From assembly GCA_963756115.1 (NCBI GenBank), contig CAVWMN010000003.1, positions 1,178,001-1,242,000 on the forward strand: a stretch of 64,000 bases of DNA. The letters are read 5' to 3'. Positions 9,984-18,926 of the stretch are shown here, one piece after another. The translations under genes and the position numbers were made by a program. The notes below the pieces were generated by a model. The model worked only from the letters and a program-made list of their open reading frames with translations, searched no databases and was not told the origin of the DNA. This stretch comes from JTS-RE37 sp963756115. GTDB taxonomy: Bacteria; Bacteroidota; Bacteroidia; Flavobacteriales; Flavobacteriaceae. Position 1 is the first letter of the stretch. Each line of letters starts with the position of its first letter.

Positions 9984-12419
9984 ATGTTCAGGAATTATTT
10001 TAAAATAACGCTTCGAAACCTATGGAACAACAAGGTGTTTTCCCTGATCAACATCATGGGCCTGGCCATAGGGCTCAGTGCCTCCTTTGTCATCGGTTTG
10101 CTGATCTTCTATGATGTTACCTTTGACAAATTCCATCCTGATGGAGACCGGATCTACCGGATTACATCCGATTGGCAGACACCTGAAGGCGAATCGCACA
10201 ACAGGGGTGTCCCCGTACCTCTGGGCAACCGGATAAAGGATATACCGGGAATAGAAAGTTCAGCCCTGTTTTTTTCAACCAATTTTCCGAAAGTTGAGAA
10301 TGATATAGACGATAAGGTCTTTAAAAATATAGAGGATGCACTGTTTGCAGACGCATCTTATTTTGAGATCATCCAATATGAATGGCTGGCCGGGGAGCCT
10401 TTCCGAATTCTTGCGGATCCAGGGGAAGTGGTACTGACCCGTTCCAGGGCAGCCCGTTATTTTCCGGGGGCTAGCCCGCAGCGGATCATAGGGCAGACTC
10501 TGATATACAATGATTCCGTGCCCGTTAAGGTGGTGGGGGTTGTGGCGGATTTTAACGAACGGAGTGATTTTAATTTTCAGGAATTTGTTTCACTAAAAAC
10601 AGCGGCTGCTACCCGCATGAAAAACCGGGTAGTGGATGAGACCTGGAATAATACAAACTCCGGGACCCAACTTTTTGTGAAGGTTTCCGGGCAAACAGCT
10701 CCCGGGGCCATCCAAAAGCAACTGGATGCTCTGGCAAAGGAACATACAGATGAAGAACTGCTGTCCTTCGGGCAGACGCGGAAATTCCATATGCAACCCC
10801 TGACCGACATCCACTTTAATCCTGATTATGGTTTGTTTAACCATACCGGGGGCCAGCCGAGTAAGTCCGTACTTTTCAGCCTCAGTTGTATAGCGGTTTT
10901 CCTGTTGTTGCTGGGATGCATCAATTTTATCAACCTGAATACAGCGCGGGCAACCCGGCGGGCCCGGGAAATAGGAATCCGAAAGACACTGGGCGGCTCC
11001 AGGAGGCAACTGATTATGCAGTTTTTGATCGAAGCATTGGTGCTGACCATTACGGCTGGCCTGGTTTCCATTTTATTTTCGGGCTGGCTGCTTCAGGTAT
11101 TCTCTGATTTTGTGCCGGAGGGGATTGGAACCGACCTGTTCAAAGATCCGGTCGTCCTGGGCTCAATTATATTCCTTATCCTCCTGGTAGCCCTATTTTC
11201 TGGGTTCTACCCCGCCCTGATACTCTCAGGTTTTAGACCCGTGACCGTTCTTAAGAACCAGGTTTTGCCTTCAGGGGGCAAATCTGGTTTACGAAGATAT
11301 CTCACCGTGTTCCAATTTGTTATTGCACAGGTATTTATCATTGCTACCTTGCTGGTGGGCAAGCAACTTAACTATATGATAAATGCAGATATGGGATTTA
11401 GGACAGAGGCTGCCGTCTTTCTAAGGGCCTGGCATGATGATGATTTCAGCAAACGCCAAAACCTCGCAACCGCATTGGCCCGGATACCACAGGTAGCTAT
11501 GATAAGCCTGGGCGGAGACCCACCGGCCTCAGGCAATATTAGCAGCACAATTGCAACTTTTATTGGTAAGGATAAAGAAATACATACAGACCTTCAACTG
11601 CTTTATGGCGATTTGAATTACAGGAAGCTTTATAACATCCCCCTGGTAGCGGGCAGGGAGCGGTTGAATGATACGATACAGGAATATATCATCAATCAAA
11701 AATATGCCAGGATGCTTGGATTTGAGAACGCGGGGGAAATTATTGGAAAGGTTTTAAAGATCGGTGATGACTGGCACCCCGTTGTAGGTGTTATGAAGGA
11801 TTTTAACCAGCATTCCCTCCGTTCCGAAATACAGCCGATGGCCCTGACCGGTGATGTGGAAAGGAACTTCTACTACCAATTTAACACGCTGCATTTTGAA
11901 ATGCAAAGGGGGTCCAACAGCGGGAATGTGATGGACAATCTGGAGAAAGCATGGAAGGGGATCTATCCTGAAGAGGATTTCGAACTTAATTTTATGGACG
12001 ATACCCTTAAACAGTTTTACAATCAGGAACAGAAAACAGCAGTTTTGTTAAAATGGGCTACCGGACTTGCCATACTTATCAGTTGCCTTGGACTTTTAGG
12101 CCTGGTGATCCATACCACGGAAAGGCGCATCAAGGAAATTGGCATCCGAAAGGTTTTAGGGGCTTCTATTGCTCAACTGAACCTTTTGCTTTGTAAGGAA
12201 TTTATCCTGCTGGTGGCGATTGCTTTTGCTATAGCTGCTCCCATTGCCTGGTGGGGACTTAACAACTGGCTTGAGGCTTTTGCCTACAAAACGAAACTTA
12301 GCTGGTGGGTATTCCTGCTCAGCGGACTCATTATGCTTTTGGTGGCCCTGGCGATCATAAGCGTAAAAATCATTTCCTCAGCAAATGCAAACCCTGTAAA
12401 GAGTCTGCGCACTGAGTAA
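9984..12419 (+). CDS. MacB/FtsX-type ABC transporter permease 5
   Basis: Fifth tandem permease. The frame is open from a TTG at 9966, but the ATG at 9984 gives MFRNYFKITLRNLWNNK, matching the paralogue starts. It is therefore annotated as 811 residues, starting 66 bp after permease 4. It has TM1, a MacB-like core, FtsX domain 1 with EIGIRKTLGG, FtsX domain 2 with EIGIRKVLGA and a C-terminal NPVKSLRTE. Same operon and same expected partner ATPase as the others. Nothing in it points to a particular substrate. Confidence 0.92.
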   Translation: MFRNYFKITLRNLWNNKVFSLINIMGLAIGLSASFVIGLLIFYDVTFDKFHPDGDRIYRITSDWQTPEGESHNRGVPVPLGNRIKDIPGIESSALFFSTNFPKVENDIDDKVFKNIEDALFADASYFEIIQYEWLAGEPFRILADPGEVVLTRSRAARYFPGASPQRIIGQTLIYNDSVPVKVVGVVADFNERSDFNFQEFVSLKTAAATRMKNRVVDETWNNTNSGTQLFVKVSGQTAPGAIQKQLDALAKEHTDEELLSFGQTRKFHMQPLTDIHFNPDYGLFNHTGGQPSKSVLFSLSCIAVFLLLLGCINFINLNTARATRRAREIGIRKTLGGSRRQLIMQFLIEALVLTITAGLVSILFSGWLLQVFSDFVPEGIGTDLFKDPVVLGSIIFLILLVALFSGFYPALILSGFRPVTVLKNQVLPSGGKSGLRRYLTVFQFVIAQVFIIATLLVGKQLNYMINADMGFRTEAAVFLRAWHDDDFSKRQNLATALARIPQVAMISLGGDPPASGNISSTIATFIGKDKEIHTDLQLLYGDLNYRKLYNIPLVAGRERLNDTIQEYIINQKYARMLGFENAGEIIGKVLKIGDDWHPVVGVMKDFNQHSLRSEIQPMALTGDVERNFYYQFNTLHFEMQRGSNSGNVMDNLEKAWKGIYPEEDFELNFMDDTLKQFYNQEQKTAVLLKWATGLAILISCLGLLGLVIHTTERRIKEIGIRKVLGASIAQLNLLLCKEFILLVAIAFAIAAPIAWWGLNNWLEAFAYKTKLSWWVFLLSGLIMLLVALAIISVKIISSANANPVKSLRTE

Positions 12420-12461
12420 AATATACAGTATTTATCATCAAATCATCAAAAAACAAAAATC

Positions 12462-14849
12462 ATGTGGTTCAACATCATCAAGATCGCCAGACGCAAATTG
12501 TGGCGCAAAAAAGGAAACACCTTTATCAAGATTTTTAGCCTTGCCATAGGGATAGTAAGCCTGTTTTATATCGCGATCTATATTCATCAGGAACTGGGTT
12601 TTGATTCCTTTCACACGAACAGATCACATATACAAAGGGTTAACACTACCATCATCTCCCCAACCGGCGATATCGAACTCGGTCTGAGCGCCATTCCGGT
12701 AGGGGAATATCTCAAGGACGTCGCCCCTGGAGTAACTGATTTCGTTAGGATCAACCAGGAATTCGGGAGCCATGCCATAAAGAATGGGGCGAATTTGTTC
12801 TCCGAAGCCGAAAATATCCTGTATGCCGATCCTTCCTTCCTCAACATCTTCGATTTTGAACTCCTTTACGGCAACAGGGAATCGGCATTACAGGGCCCGG
12901 ACAAGATCATGATCACAGCGGGAGCTGCCTTAAAATATTTCGGCACCACCGATGCTTTGGGTAAGGTGTTGACCTATGATGGGGAACCCCTGACTGTTTC
13001 CGGGGTGTTCGAGGACCTTCCTGCGAATTCACAACTGCAGTTCAACTTCCTGTTGCCTATGGAAATATTTATGAATAGCAGGCCTCCGGATGTTGACCAG
13101 AACTGGACGTGGTTCCCCATGAACACCTATGTACTTTTGGATCGATCAGCCACTGCGGGCATGGTGAGTGCCAAATTGAAGGAAATTCCACAGTATCTGC
13201 CGGAGAATAACCCCGGGGACAACTATGAATTGTCCCTGGAGCCCCTGGAAGGGATCCATTTCAGTACGCCCAAATTAGGGGAGTTAGGTTCCAAAGGTAA
13301 GCTTGCCAACCTGTACGTCCTCTTCGCAATTGGGGTGATGATCCTGTTGCTGGCTGTTACCAACTTCATCAACCTCACCACTGCCCAGGTCTCCGTTCAG
13401 GGTAAAGAAGTGTCCATAAAAAAGACGGTAGGAGCATCGAAAGTGGATATCTTTAAGCAATTCTTCCTGGAATCCCTGTTGCTTACAACCCTTGCAACCC
13501 TGATTTCAATAGGAGGGATAGCACTGTCGTTTACCTATTTCGAACAGTTTATGGGAACCTCATATGACTTATCATTTATGTTCGATCCTGTTGCCATTAT
13601 CCTGTTTCCGCTAATCCCGGTTATAATATCCCTCCTGGGAGGGATCTACCCGGCTATCAGGTTTTCCCGCATCCGAAGTATTCCTGCCTCCAGCGGGGGT
13701 GTTGGACCAAACCGGTTCTGGAACACAAGGACAGCCCTGGTGGTCCTGCAATTTACTATTACCAGTGCCCTGGTGATCGGATCATTGATAATATACACCC
13801 AACTGGATTTTATCCGTAGCCGGGACCTGGGGATGGATACGGCGCAGAAAATAGTGGTTGATTATGGCCCCAATGCAGCCATTGGCACTGCTTTTAAATC
13901 GCTTAAACAGGAATTCGCAGGGCTGCCGGGGGTAACCGGAGTTACTTTCAGCTCACACGTCCCGGGACAAATGCCAAATGGGGTAGCCACCCAGATCCGG
14001 GACCTGGAGGGTCGCTCTTCCCACGGCGAGATCAACCTAAACCTGGTTGATCCCGATTTTGTCGGGAATTACGGACTGAAAATCATTGCGGGGCGAGATT
14101 TCAGGAATGGCAGTGCCGACGAGACCGCTTCATTGATCCTGAACAAAGCGGCCGTTAAGGCTTTCGGATATACTAACCCCGAAGCTATATTGGGGGCATC
14201 TTTTGAGCAGTGGGGCGGTAACGGTACCGTCATTGGGGTGGTGGAAGACTTCAATTACATGTCACTCCACGAGGATGTAGGGCTGCTGTCACTTAAAGTC
14301 TGGCCGGAACAGTTTACTAAAATGACTCTGGAGGTAACTGCCACGGATTTTAAAGAAACCCTGGATCAGCTCCAAGGCAAATGGTCGGTGCTGTATCCCG
14401 ATATACCCTTCAACTATTACTTTGTGGACGATAATTTCAGGGCACAATATAACAAGGACCAGCAATTTGCGACCATAATCAATATATTTACCCTCATCGC
14501 CATTTGCATCGGGGTTTTAGGATTGATTGCCTATGCCAACTTCTGGTGTGAGAGGCGGAGAAAGGAAATGTCCATACGAAAGGTCCTGGGGGCTGGGGAA
14601 TTAAGGCTGGTGTGGAAACTTTACAAAGGATTTAGCATCCCGGTCCTGACGGGGTTTGCGGTGGCCGTGCCGGTTGCTGTTTTTTTCGGGAGAAGATGGC
14701 TCACGGAATTTGCGTACAGTTTTGAACTGAACTGGCATTTTTTTGCGGTACCCCTGCTCGTATTGCTGGTTCTGGTTTGGATAGCGGTAGGATCTCAAAC
14801 CATCTCTCTGGTCCTGGCGAACCCGGTAGACCATTTAAAGGAGGAGTAG
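12462..14849 (+). CDS. MacB/FtsX-type ABC transporter permease 6 (divergent copy)
   Basis: Sixth and last tandem permease, 795 residues, 42 bp after the fifth. It is the most divergent copy. The N-terminus is MWFNIIKIARRKLWRKKG instead of the M-F-x-N-Y form, the first coupling motif reads EVSIKKTVGA, the second EMSIRKVLGA, and the C-terminus is NPVDHLKEE rather than the SLRTE ending of the others. The overall layout (TM1, periplasmic core, two FtsX units) is kept, so it is probably functional. It lies 71 bp before the ATPase gene. Confidence 0.92.
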   Translation: MWFNIIKIARRKLWRKKGNTFIKIFSLAIGIVSLFYIAIYIHQELGFDSFHTNRSHIQRVNTTIISPTGDIELGLSAIPVGEYLKDVAPGVTDFVRINQEFGSHAIKNGANLFSEAENILYADPSFLNIFDFELLYGNRESALQGPDKIMITAGAALKYFGTTDALGKVLTYDGEPLTVSGVFEDLPANSQLQFNFLLPMEIFMNSRPPDVDQNWTWFPMNTYVLLDRSATAGMVSAKLKEIPQYLPENNPGDNYELSLEPLEGIHFSTPKLGELGSKGKLANLYVLFAIGVMILLLAVTNFINLTTAQVSVQGKEVSIKKTVGASKVDIFKQFFLESLLLTTLATLISIGGIALSFTYFEQFMGTSYDLSFMFDPVAIILFPLIPVIISLLGGIYPAIRFSRIRSIPASSGGVGPNRFWNTRTALVVLQFTITSALVIGSLIIYTQLDFIRSRDLGMDTAQKIVVDYGPNAAIGTAFKSLKQEFAGLPGVTGVTFSSHVPGQMPNGVATQIRDLEGRSSHGEINLNLVDPDFVGNYGLKIIAGRDFRNGSADETASLILNKAAVKAFGYTNPEAILGASFEQWGGNGTVIGVVEDFNYMSLHEDVGLLSLKVWPEQFTKMTLEVTATDFKETLDQLQGKWSVLYPDIPFNYYFVDDNFRAQYNKDQQFATIINIFTLIAICIGVLGLIAYANFWCERRRKEMSIRKVLGAGELRLVWKLYKGFSIPVLTGFAVAVPVAVFFGRRWLTEFAYSFELNWHFFAVPLLVLLVLVWIAVGSQTISLVLANPVDHLKEE

Positions 14850-14920
14850 TCAGCCGGCTGTAACCAGTTCCCGCATGTTAAAAATAACGGGTTTTTACAA
14901 CTATAATTTAATACGTAATT

Positions 14921-15586
14921 ATGCTATTAGAATTAAAGAATATTTACAAGTGGGTACATCAGGGGGGGCAGCGCGTTTTTCTTTTAAAGGATATCAACCT
15001 CACTGTAAAAGAGGGGGAATTTATTTCAGTAATGGGGCCGTCAGGCTCCGGAAAATCCACGCTGTTGAACGTCATTGGCATGCTGGACAATTTTGATGAA
15101 GGCGAGTATAATTTTCTCGATGAGCCCGTGCATACCTTGAAGGAAAAGCACCGTGCCACCCTTTATAAACAATATATTGGCTTTGTTTTCCAGGCCTACC
15201 ATCTTATAGATGAATTAACGGTTTACGAAAACCTTGAAATGCCGCTCCTCTACAAAAAAATGCGTTCTTCAGAACGAAAGGCATTGGTGGCAGACATGCT
15301 CGACCGTTTTAATATCGTGGGGAAAAAAGATCTGTTCCCTGCCCAACTAAGCGGCGGCCAGCAACAACTTGTAGGAGTGGCGCGTGCCCTGATCGGGAAA
15401 CCAAAACTCATCCTGGCCGATGAGCCTACCGGGAACCTCAATTCTAAACAAGGAGAGGAAATTATGGAAATCTTCAGGCAACTTAACAATGAGGGTGTTA
15501 CCATAATACAGGTAACGCACTCTGAAAAAAATGCGGAATATGGCTCCCGAATCATCAACCTTTTAGACGGCCGGGAAATCAAGTAG
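14921..15586 (+). CDS. LolD/MacB-like ABC transporter ATP-binding protein
   Basis: Complete single-domain ABC ATPase of 221 residues. Visible motifs are Walker A GPSGSGKST (about residues 39-47), Q-loop FVFQAYHL, signature LSGGQQQLVGVARAL, Walker B LILADEPTGNL and the H-loop His in VTHSEKN. The VxxADEPTGNLD-like Walker B and the short length place it in the LolD/MacB/FtsE group that energises FtsX-type permeases. It is the only ATPase in the seven-gene cluster and comes last, 71 bp after permease 6, so it probably serves all six permeases. The second Q of the signature (LSGGQQQ) and the V after it differ from the usual LSGGQQQRVAIARA. No membrane-fusion or TolC-like gene is present in the window. 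Confidence 0.93.
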   Translation: MLLELKNIYKWVHQGGQRVFLLKDINLTVKEGEFISVMGPSGSGKSTLLNVIGMLDNFDEGEYNFLDEPVHTLKEKHRATLYKQYIGFVFQAYHLIDELTVYENLEMPLLYKKMRSSERKALVADMLDRFNIVGKKDLFPAQLSGGQQQLVGVARALIGKPKLILADEPTGNLNSKQGEEIMEIFRQLNNEGVTIIQVTHSEKNAEYGSRIINLLDGREIK

Positions 15587-15621
15587 TTTGGATTATACCG
15601 TAATTTCGAAGTGAGGAACAG

Positions 15622-15646
15622 TGCAAAAGGCCCATAAGGCCTTGCA
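15622..15646 (+). terminator. Hairpin after the permease/ATPase operon
   Basis: The inverted repeat TGC-AAGGCC / GGCCTT-GCA (left arm with an AA bulge) encloses a CATAA loop 36 bp after the ATPase stop codon. It lies between the two operons and could end the first transcript, but no T-run follows it directly, so an intrinsic terminator is only tentative. Confidence 0.4.
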
Positions 15647-15677
15647 ATAGCCTTATATTGTAATTCAATTTCAACCC

Positions 15678-15708
15678 TTCGGTTTCTCAGCCCTTTGCTG
15701 TATCTTTG
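15678..15708 (+). promoter_or_regulatory. Bacteroidetes-type promoter for the Mrp operon
   Basis: A perfect -7 element TATCTTTG (consensus TAnnTTTG) lies at 15701-15708, 32 bp before the Mrp start codon. TTCG at 15678-15681, one mismatch from the TTTG form of the -33 element, lies exactly 19 bp upstream, the expected spacing for the Bacteroidetes primary sigma factor. Start of transcription is expected near 15715. Confidence 0.6.
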
Positions 15709-15739
15709 TTGTTTAGAATGATTTTACATAACTAACACA

Positions 15740-16897
15740 ATGTCGGTAAAGTTGGAAAAAAAAGATATCCTGAAAGCCTTGCAGACCATAACAGTCCCGG
15801 GGGAAGGCCAGGATATGGTAACAAGTGGGGCAGTAGCTAACCTTCAGGTATTCGGGGATGAGGTAGTTGTGGATATTACCATTAAGAACCCAAGTTTACA
15901 AGCCCGGAAAAAGACAGAAGTGGAAATCCTGAAGGCCATCCACCGGGAGGTTTATGAAAAGGCCAAGATTACGGTGAATATTAAGGTTGAGGCAGCAACT
16001 ACTGCAAAGACCAGGGTAAATGAGATCAAGGGCAAACCCATCCCGGGCATCCAGAATATCATTGCCGTTGCTTCAGGAAAGGGAGGGGTTGGTAAATCGA
16101 CCGTAGCGGCCAATCTGGCTGTGACACTTTCCAAAATGGGCTTTAAGGTGGGGATATTGGATGCTGATATTTACGGCCCTTCTATCCCCATCATGTTTGA
16201 TGTTGCCCGGGAGAAACCCCGTTCGGTAACCGTTCATGGGAAGTCCAAAATGAACCCGGTTGAAAGTTATGGCGTAAAAATATTGTCGATTGGATTTTTC
16301 ACCCAACCAAATCAGGCTGTCATCTGGCGGGGACCCATGGCTTCCAAGGCGCTGAACCAAATGATCTTTGATGCGCACTGGGGGGAATTGGATTTTATGA
16401 TAGTTGACCTTCCCCCGGGGACCGGTGACATCCACCTGAGCATCATGCAATCCCTCCCTGTTACGGGGGCCGTAGTTGTGAGTACGCCACAGGAGGTTGC
16501 ACTGGCAGATGCCCGCAAGGGAGTGGCTATGTTCCAGCAGGAAGCAATCAATGTTCCGGTTCTTGGAATCATAGAAAATATGGCATATTTCAGTCCGGTT
16601 GAGTTGCCAAACAACAAATACTATATCTTTGGAAAGGAAGGTGCCAAACATCTGGCAGCGGATCTGGAAGTCCCCTTCCTGGGAGAAGTGCCCCTGGTGC
16701 AAAGTATCCGGGAAGCCGGGGATGCCGGGAGACCGGCGGCATTGCAGATCGCAACCCCGGTTGAAGCTGCTTATGAGGAAATCACGCGGAATGTGGTACA
16801 GGAACTGGTAATCAGGAATAAGGACCTGCCCCCTACGGAAGCGATCAAAATAACAACGATGGCAGGATGTGCCGCAGTTAAAAAAATTTCCGGTTAA
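15740..16897 (+). CDS. Mrp/ApbC family iron-sulfur cluster carrier P-loop ATPase
   Basis: Protein of 385 residues with an N-terminal MIP18/DUF59 domain (about 1-90) and a Mrp/NBP35 ATPase domain (about 95-360). The deviant Walker A reads GKGGVGKSTVAANLA, followed by GILDADIYGPSIP and the DLPPGTGD Walker B region. The family binds and delivers Fe-S clusters as a dimer. The CXXC that bridges the cluster in ApbC/NBP35 is missing at the expected place: after ENMAYF the sequence continues SPVELPNNKYYIFGKEG without cysteine. One cysteine remains near the C-terminus (AGCAAV). It is the first gene of an operon with a NifU-type scaffold, ferredoxin reductase and ferredoxin, which supports a role in Fe-S maturation. 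Confidence 0.93.
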   Translation: MSVKLEKKDILKALQTITVPGEGQDMVTSGAVANLQVFGDEVVVDITIKNPSLQARKKTEVEILKAIHREVYEKAKITVNIKVEAATTAKTRVNEIKGKPIPGIQNIIAVASGKGGVGKSTVAANLAVTLSKMGFKVGILDADIYGPSIPIMFDVAREKPRSVTVHGKSKMNPVESYGVKILSIGFFTQPNQAVIWRGPMASKALNQMIFDAHWGELDFMIVDLPPGTGDIHLSIMQSLPVTGAVVVSTPQEVALADARKGVAMFQQEAINVPVLGIIENMAYFSPVELPNNKYYIFGKEGAKHLAADLEVPFLGEVPLVQSIREAGDAGRPAALQIATPVEAAYEEITRNVVQELVIRNKDLPPTEAIKITTMAGCAAVKKISG

Positions 16898-16982
16898 CCG
16901 ATGGAAGGCATTACATGATGGCATGGAGGTATAGCGGAACCCCATGGTACGGTAGATTACATTGGATAGTTAAAAACAGAGG

Positions 16983-17225
16983 ATGATGACATCAGAGGAA
17001 CTTAGGAGTAAGGTGGAAATAGCCCTGCAGGAGATCAGACCCTTTCTGCAAAGCGATGGAGGTGATATCTCCCTCGTGTCAATAGACAATGATACCCTCG
17101 TAAAAATAAGGCTCGAAGGCTCTTGCGTTGGCTGCAGCGTAAACCAGATGACCCTTAAAAGCGGCGTAGAAATGACCATTAAGAAGCATGCGCCCCAAAT
17201 TGAACATGTCATCAACGTAAGCTGA
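16983..17225 (+). CDS. NifU C-terminal-like Fe-S scaffold protein
   Basis: Stand-alone NifU C-terminal (Nfu) domain of 80 residues. The body shows IRPFLQSDGGDISLV and the cluster-binding CXXC in GSCVGCSVNQMTLKSGVE, the classic Nfu signature (the usual form is GxCxxCPxS, here CVGCSV). Such proteins assemble or carry a [4Fe-4S] cluster between subunits. It lies 85 bp after the Mrp gene on the same strand, fitting a scaffold-carrier pair. Two consecutive ATG codons (16983 and 16986) are both possible starts. Confidence 0.92.
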   Translation: MMTSEELRSKVEIALQEIRPFLQSDGGDISLVSIDNDTLVKIRLEGSCVGCSVNQMTLKSGVEMTIKKHAPQIEHVINVS

Positions 17226-17289
17226 AACTTTCCCGATCCAATTAATTTAAAGCCCTATAGCTTCGCACCTGTAATAAGCGCAAATTTTA

Positions 17290-18351
17290 ATGATCAAAAC
17301 AGACATCTTACTGATCGGAGCAGGACCTACGGGTCTTTTTGCGGTTTTTGAAGCTGGATTATTGCAATTGAGATGCCATCTTATCGATGCCCTCCCACAC
17401 CCGGGTGGCCAGTGTTCAGAGATCTATCCTAAAAAACCGATCTACGATATCCCCGGATATCCGCAAATATTAGCAGGGGAACTGGTAGCGAACCTGATGG
17501 AGCAAATTAAACCATTCCAACCGGGTTTTACCCTGGGGGAACGGGCAGAGACCATTGAAAAAATGTCGGACGGAAGTTTTATGGTTACCACCAATAAGGG
17601 AACAACGCACCAGGCCCCGGTGGTTGCCATCTCTGGAGGGTTGGGAAGTTTTGAGCCGCGAAAGCCCCTGTTGACCAATCTTCCCAGGTTTGAGGACCAT
17701 GGAGTTTCCTACATCATTAAAGATCCTGAAGTATACCGCAATAAAAAGGTATTGATCGCCGGAGGCGGTGATTCCGCTTTGGATTGGTCCATATTTTTGG
17801 CTGATGTAGCAGCTGAGGTCACCCTGGTGCACAGGCGAAATGAATTCAGGGGTGCATTGGATTCCGTGGAAAAGGTACAGCAGCTGAAGGATAAAGGTAA
17901 GATCAATTTGATTACACCGGCAGAAGTTATTTCCCTGAAGGGAGGGGCAAAACTGGAAGCGGTAGTAGTCGCTAAAGCCACGGATCAGGAGGAAGAATTC
18001 GAAATGGCGGTCGATGCTTTCATACCCCTTTTTGGCCTTTCCCCCAAATTAGGCCCAATTGGCGACTGGGGCCTCGAGATTGAAAAAAACGCAATTAAAG
18101 TGGACAATTCGCTCGATTATCAAACCAATATCCCAGGGATCTATGCCATTGGGGATGTAAATACCTACCCCGGGAAATTAAAATTGATACTCTGCGGTTT
18201 CCACGAAGCCACCTTGATGTGCCAAAGTGCCTACCGTCTTATCAACCCCGATAAAAAATATGTCATGAAATACACAACCGTCGGCGGTGTACATGGATTT
18301 GACGGTAGTGTGAAGGAAGCCCCTAAATCGGTTATCAAGTCAATTGAATAA
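17290..18351 (+). CDS. Ferredoxin--NADP reductase, YumC/TrxR-like type
   Basis: Flavoprotein of 353 residues with an N-terminal FAD Rossmann motif (GAGPTGLFAVFEAG, residues 8-21), the flavin-site segment HPGGQCSEIYP and a second dinucleotide motif for NADPH (IAGGGDSALDWS, about 156-167). The C-terminal GDV segment (YAIGDVNTYPGKLKLI) contacts FAD. It lacks the redox-active CXXC of thioredoxin reductases, as expected for the homodimeric FNR2/YumC group, and its C-terminal extension after the GDV motif is also typical. It should transfer electrons between NADPH and ferredoxin. The ferredoxin gene begins 17 bp downstream, a natural partner. Confidence 0.92.
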   Translation: MIKTDILLIGAGPTGLFAVFEAGLLQLRCHLIDALPHPGGQCSEIYPKKPIYDIPGYPQILAGELVANLMEQIKPFQPGFTLGERAETIEKMSDGSFMVTTNKGTTHQAPVVAISGGLGSFEPRKPLLTNLPRFEDHGVSYIIKDPEVYRNKKVLIAGGGDSALDWSIFLADVAAEVTLVHRRNEFRGALDSVEKVQQLKDKGKINLITPAEVISLKGGAKLEAVVVAKATDQEEEFEMAVDAFIPLFGLSPKLGPIGDWGLEIEKNAIKVDNSLDYQTNIPGIYAIGDVNTYPGKLKLILCGFHEATLMCQSAYRLINPDKKYVMKYTTVGGVHGFDGSVKEAPKSVIKSIE

Positions 18352-18368
18352 GAATAGAATCAACCACT

Positions 18369-18698
18369 ATGTCCGATATCACGATAAAGATCAAAGACCG
18401 TGAAGGTGTAACCCATGAGGTAGCTGCACCCACGGATATGAATATGAACCTGATGGAACTGGTCCGGTCCTATGAGCTGGCACCAGAGGGTACTATTGGC
18501 GTCTGCGGGGGTATGGCCATGTGTGCTTCCTGCCAGTGCTATATCCACTCCGGCCATTCGCTCCCGGAAAAATCGGATGAGGAGGAGGCCATGCTTTCTG
18601 AAGCTTTTTATGTAGCGCCTAACAGCCGCCTGGGCTGCCAGATCCGGCTTGTACTGGAACTGGACGGACTGGAGGTGGAACTCGCCCCCGAATCCTGA
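18369..18698 (+). CDS. [2Fe-2S] ferredoxin, adrenodoxin type
   Basis: Protein of 109 residues with the cluster pattern C-x5-C-x2-C (CGGMAMCASC, residues 45-54) and the fourth cysteine in RLGCQI about 37 residues later, as in adrenodoxin/Isc-type ferredoxins. An extra cysteine sits in the loop (CASCQC). It is the last gene of the Fe-S/redox operon and lies 17 bp after its probable reductase. It may supply electrons for Fe-S assembly or for a monooxygenase. The operon context favours Fe-S assembly, as an inference. Confidence 0.92.
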   Translation: MSDITIKIKDREGVTHEVAAPTDMNMNLMELVRSYELAPEGTIGVCGGMAMCASCQCYIHSGHSLPEKSDEEEAMLSEAFYVAPNSRLGCQIRLVLELDGLEVELAPES

Positions 18699-18926
18699 TA
18701 GCTATAATGTTGTTTGCTTCCCTGCCTGTAAAGGAAAACAGGTTGTAATTCCTTTTGCATCTCGTTGCGTTTCCCCTGCTTGGGGATCAATCCTGTTTTG
18801 TTGACCCAACCTAATTGTTACCAGCTTTTTATTGGCCGTATTAAAGATGGGCTAAAATGTTAAATATTTTATAATTAGTAAGAAAATTATTACTACCTTT
18901 TTGGAATAACCAAAACCACCTGCATC

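Noticed and set aside
16073..16945. A 290-codon minus-strand frame opposite the Mrp gene
   Set aside because: A shadow of the Mrp coding sequence, with no coherent domain or export signal.
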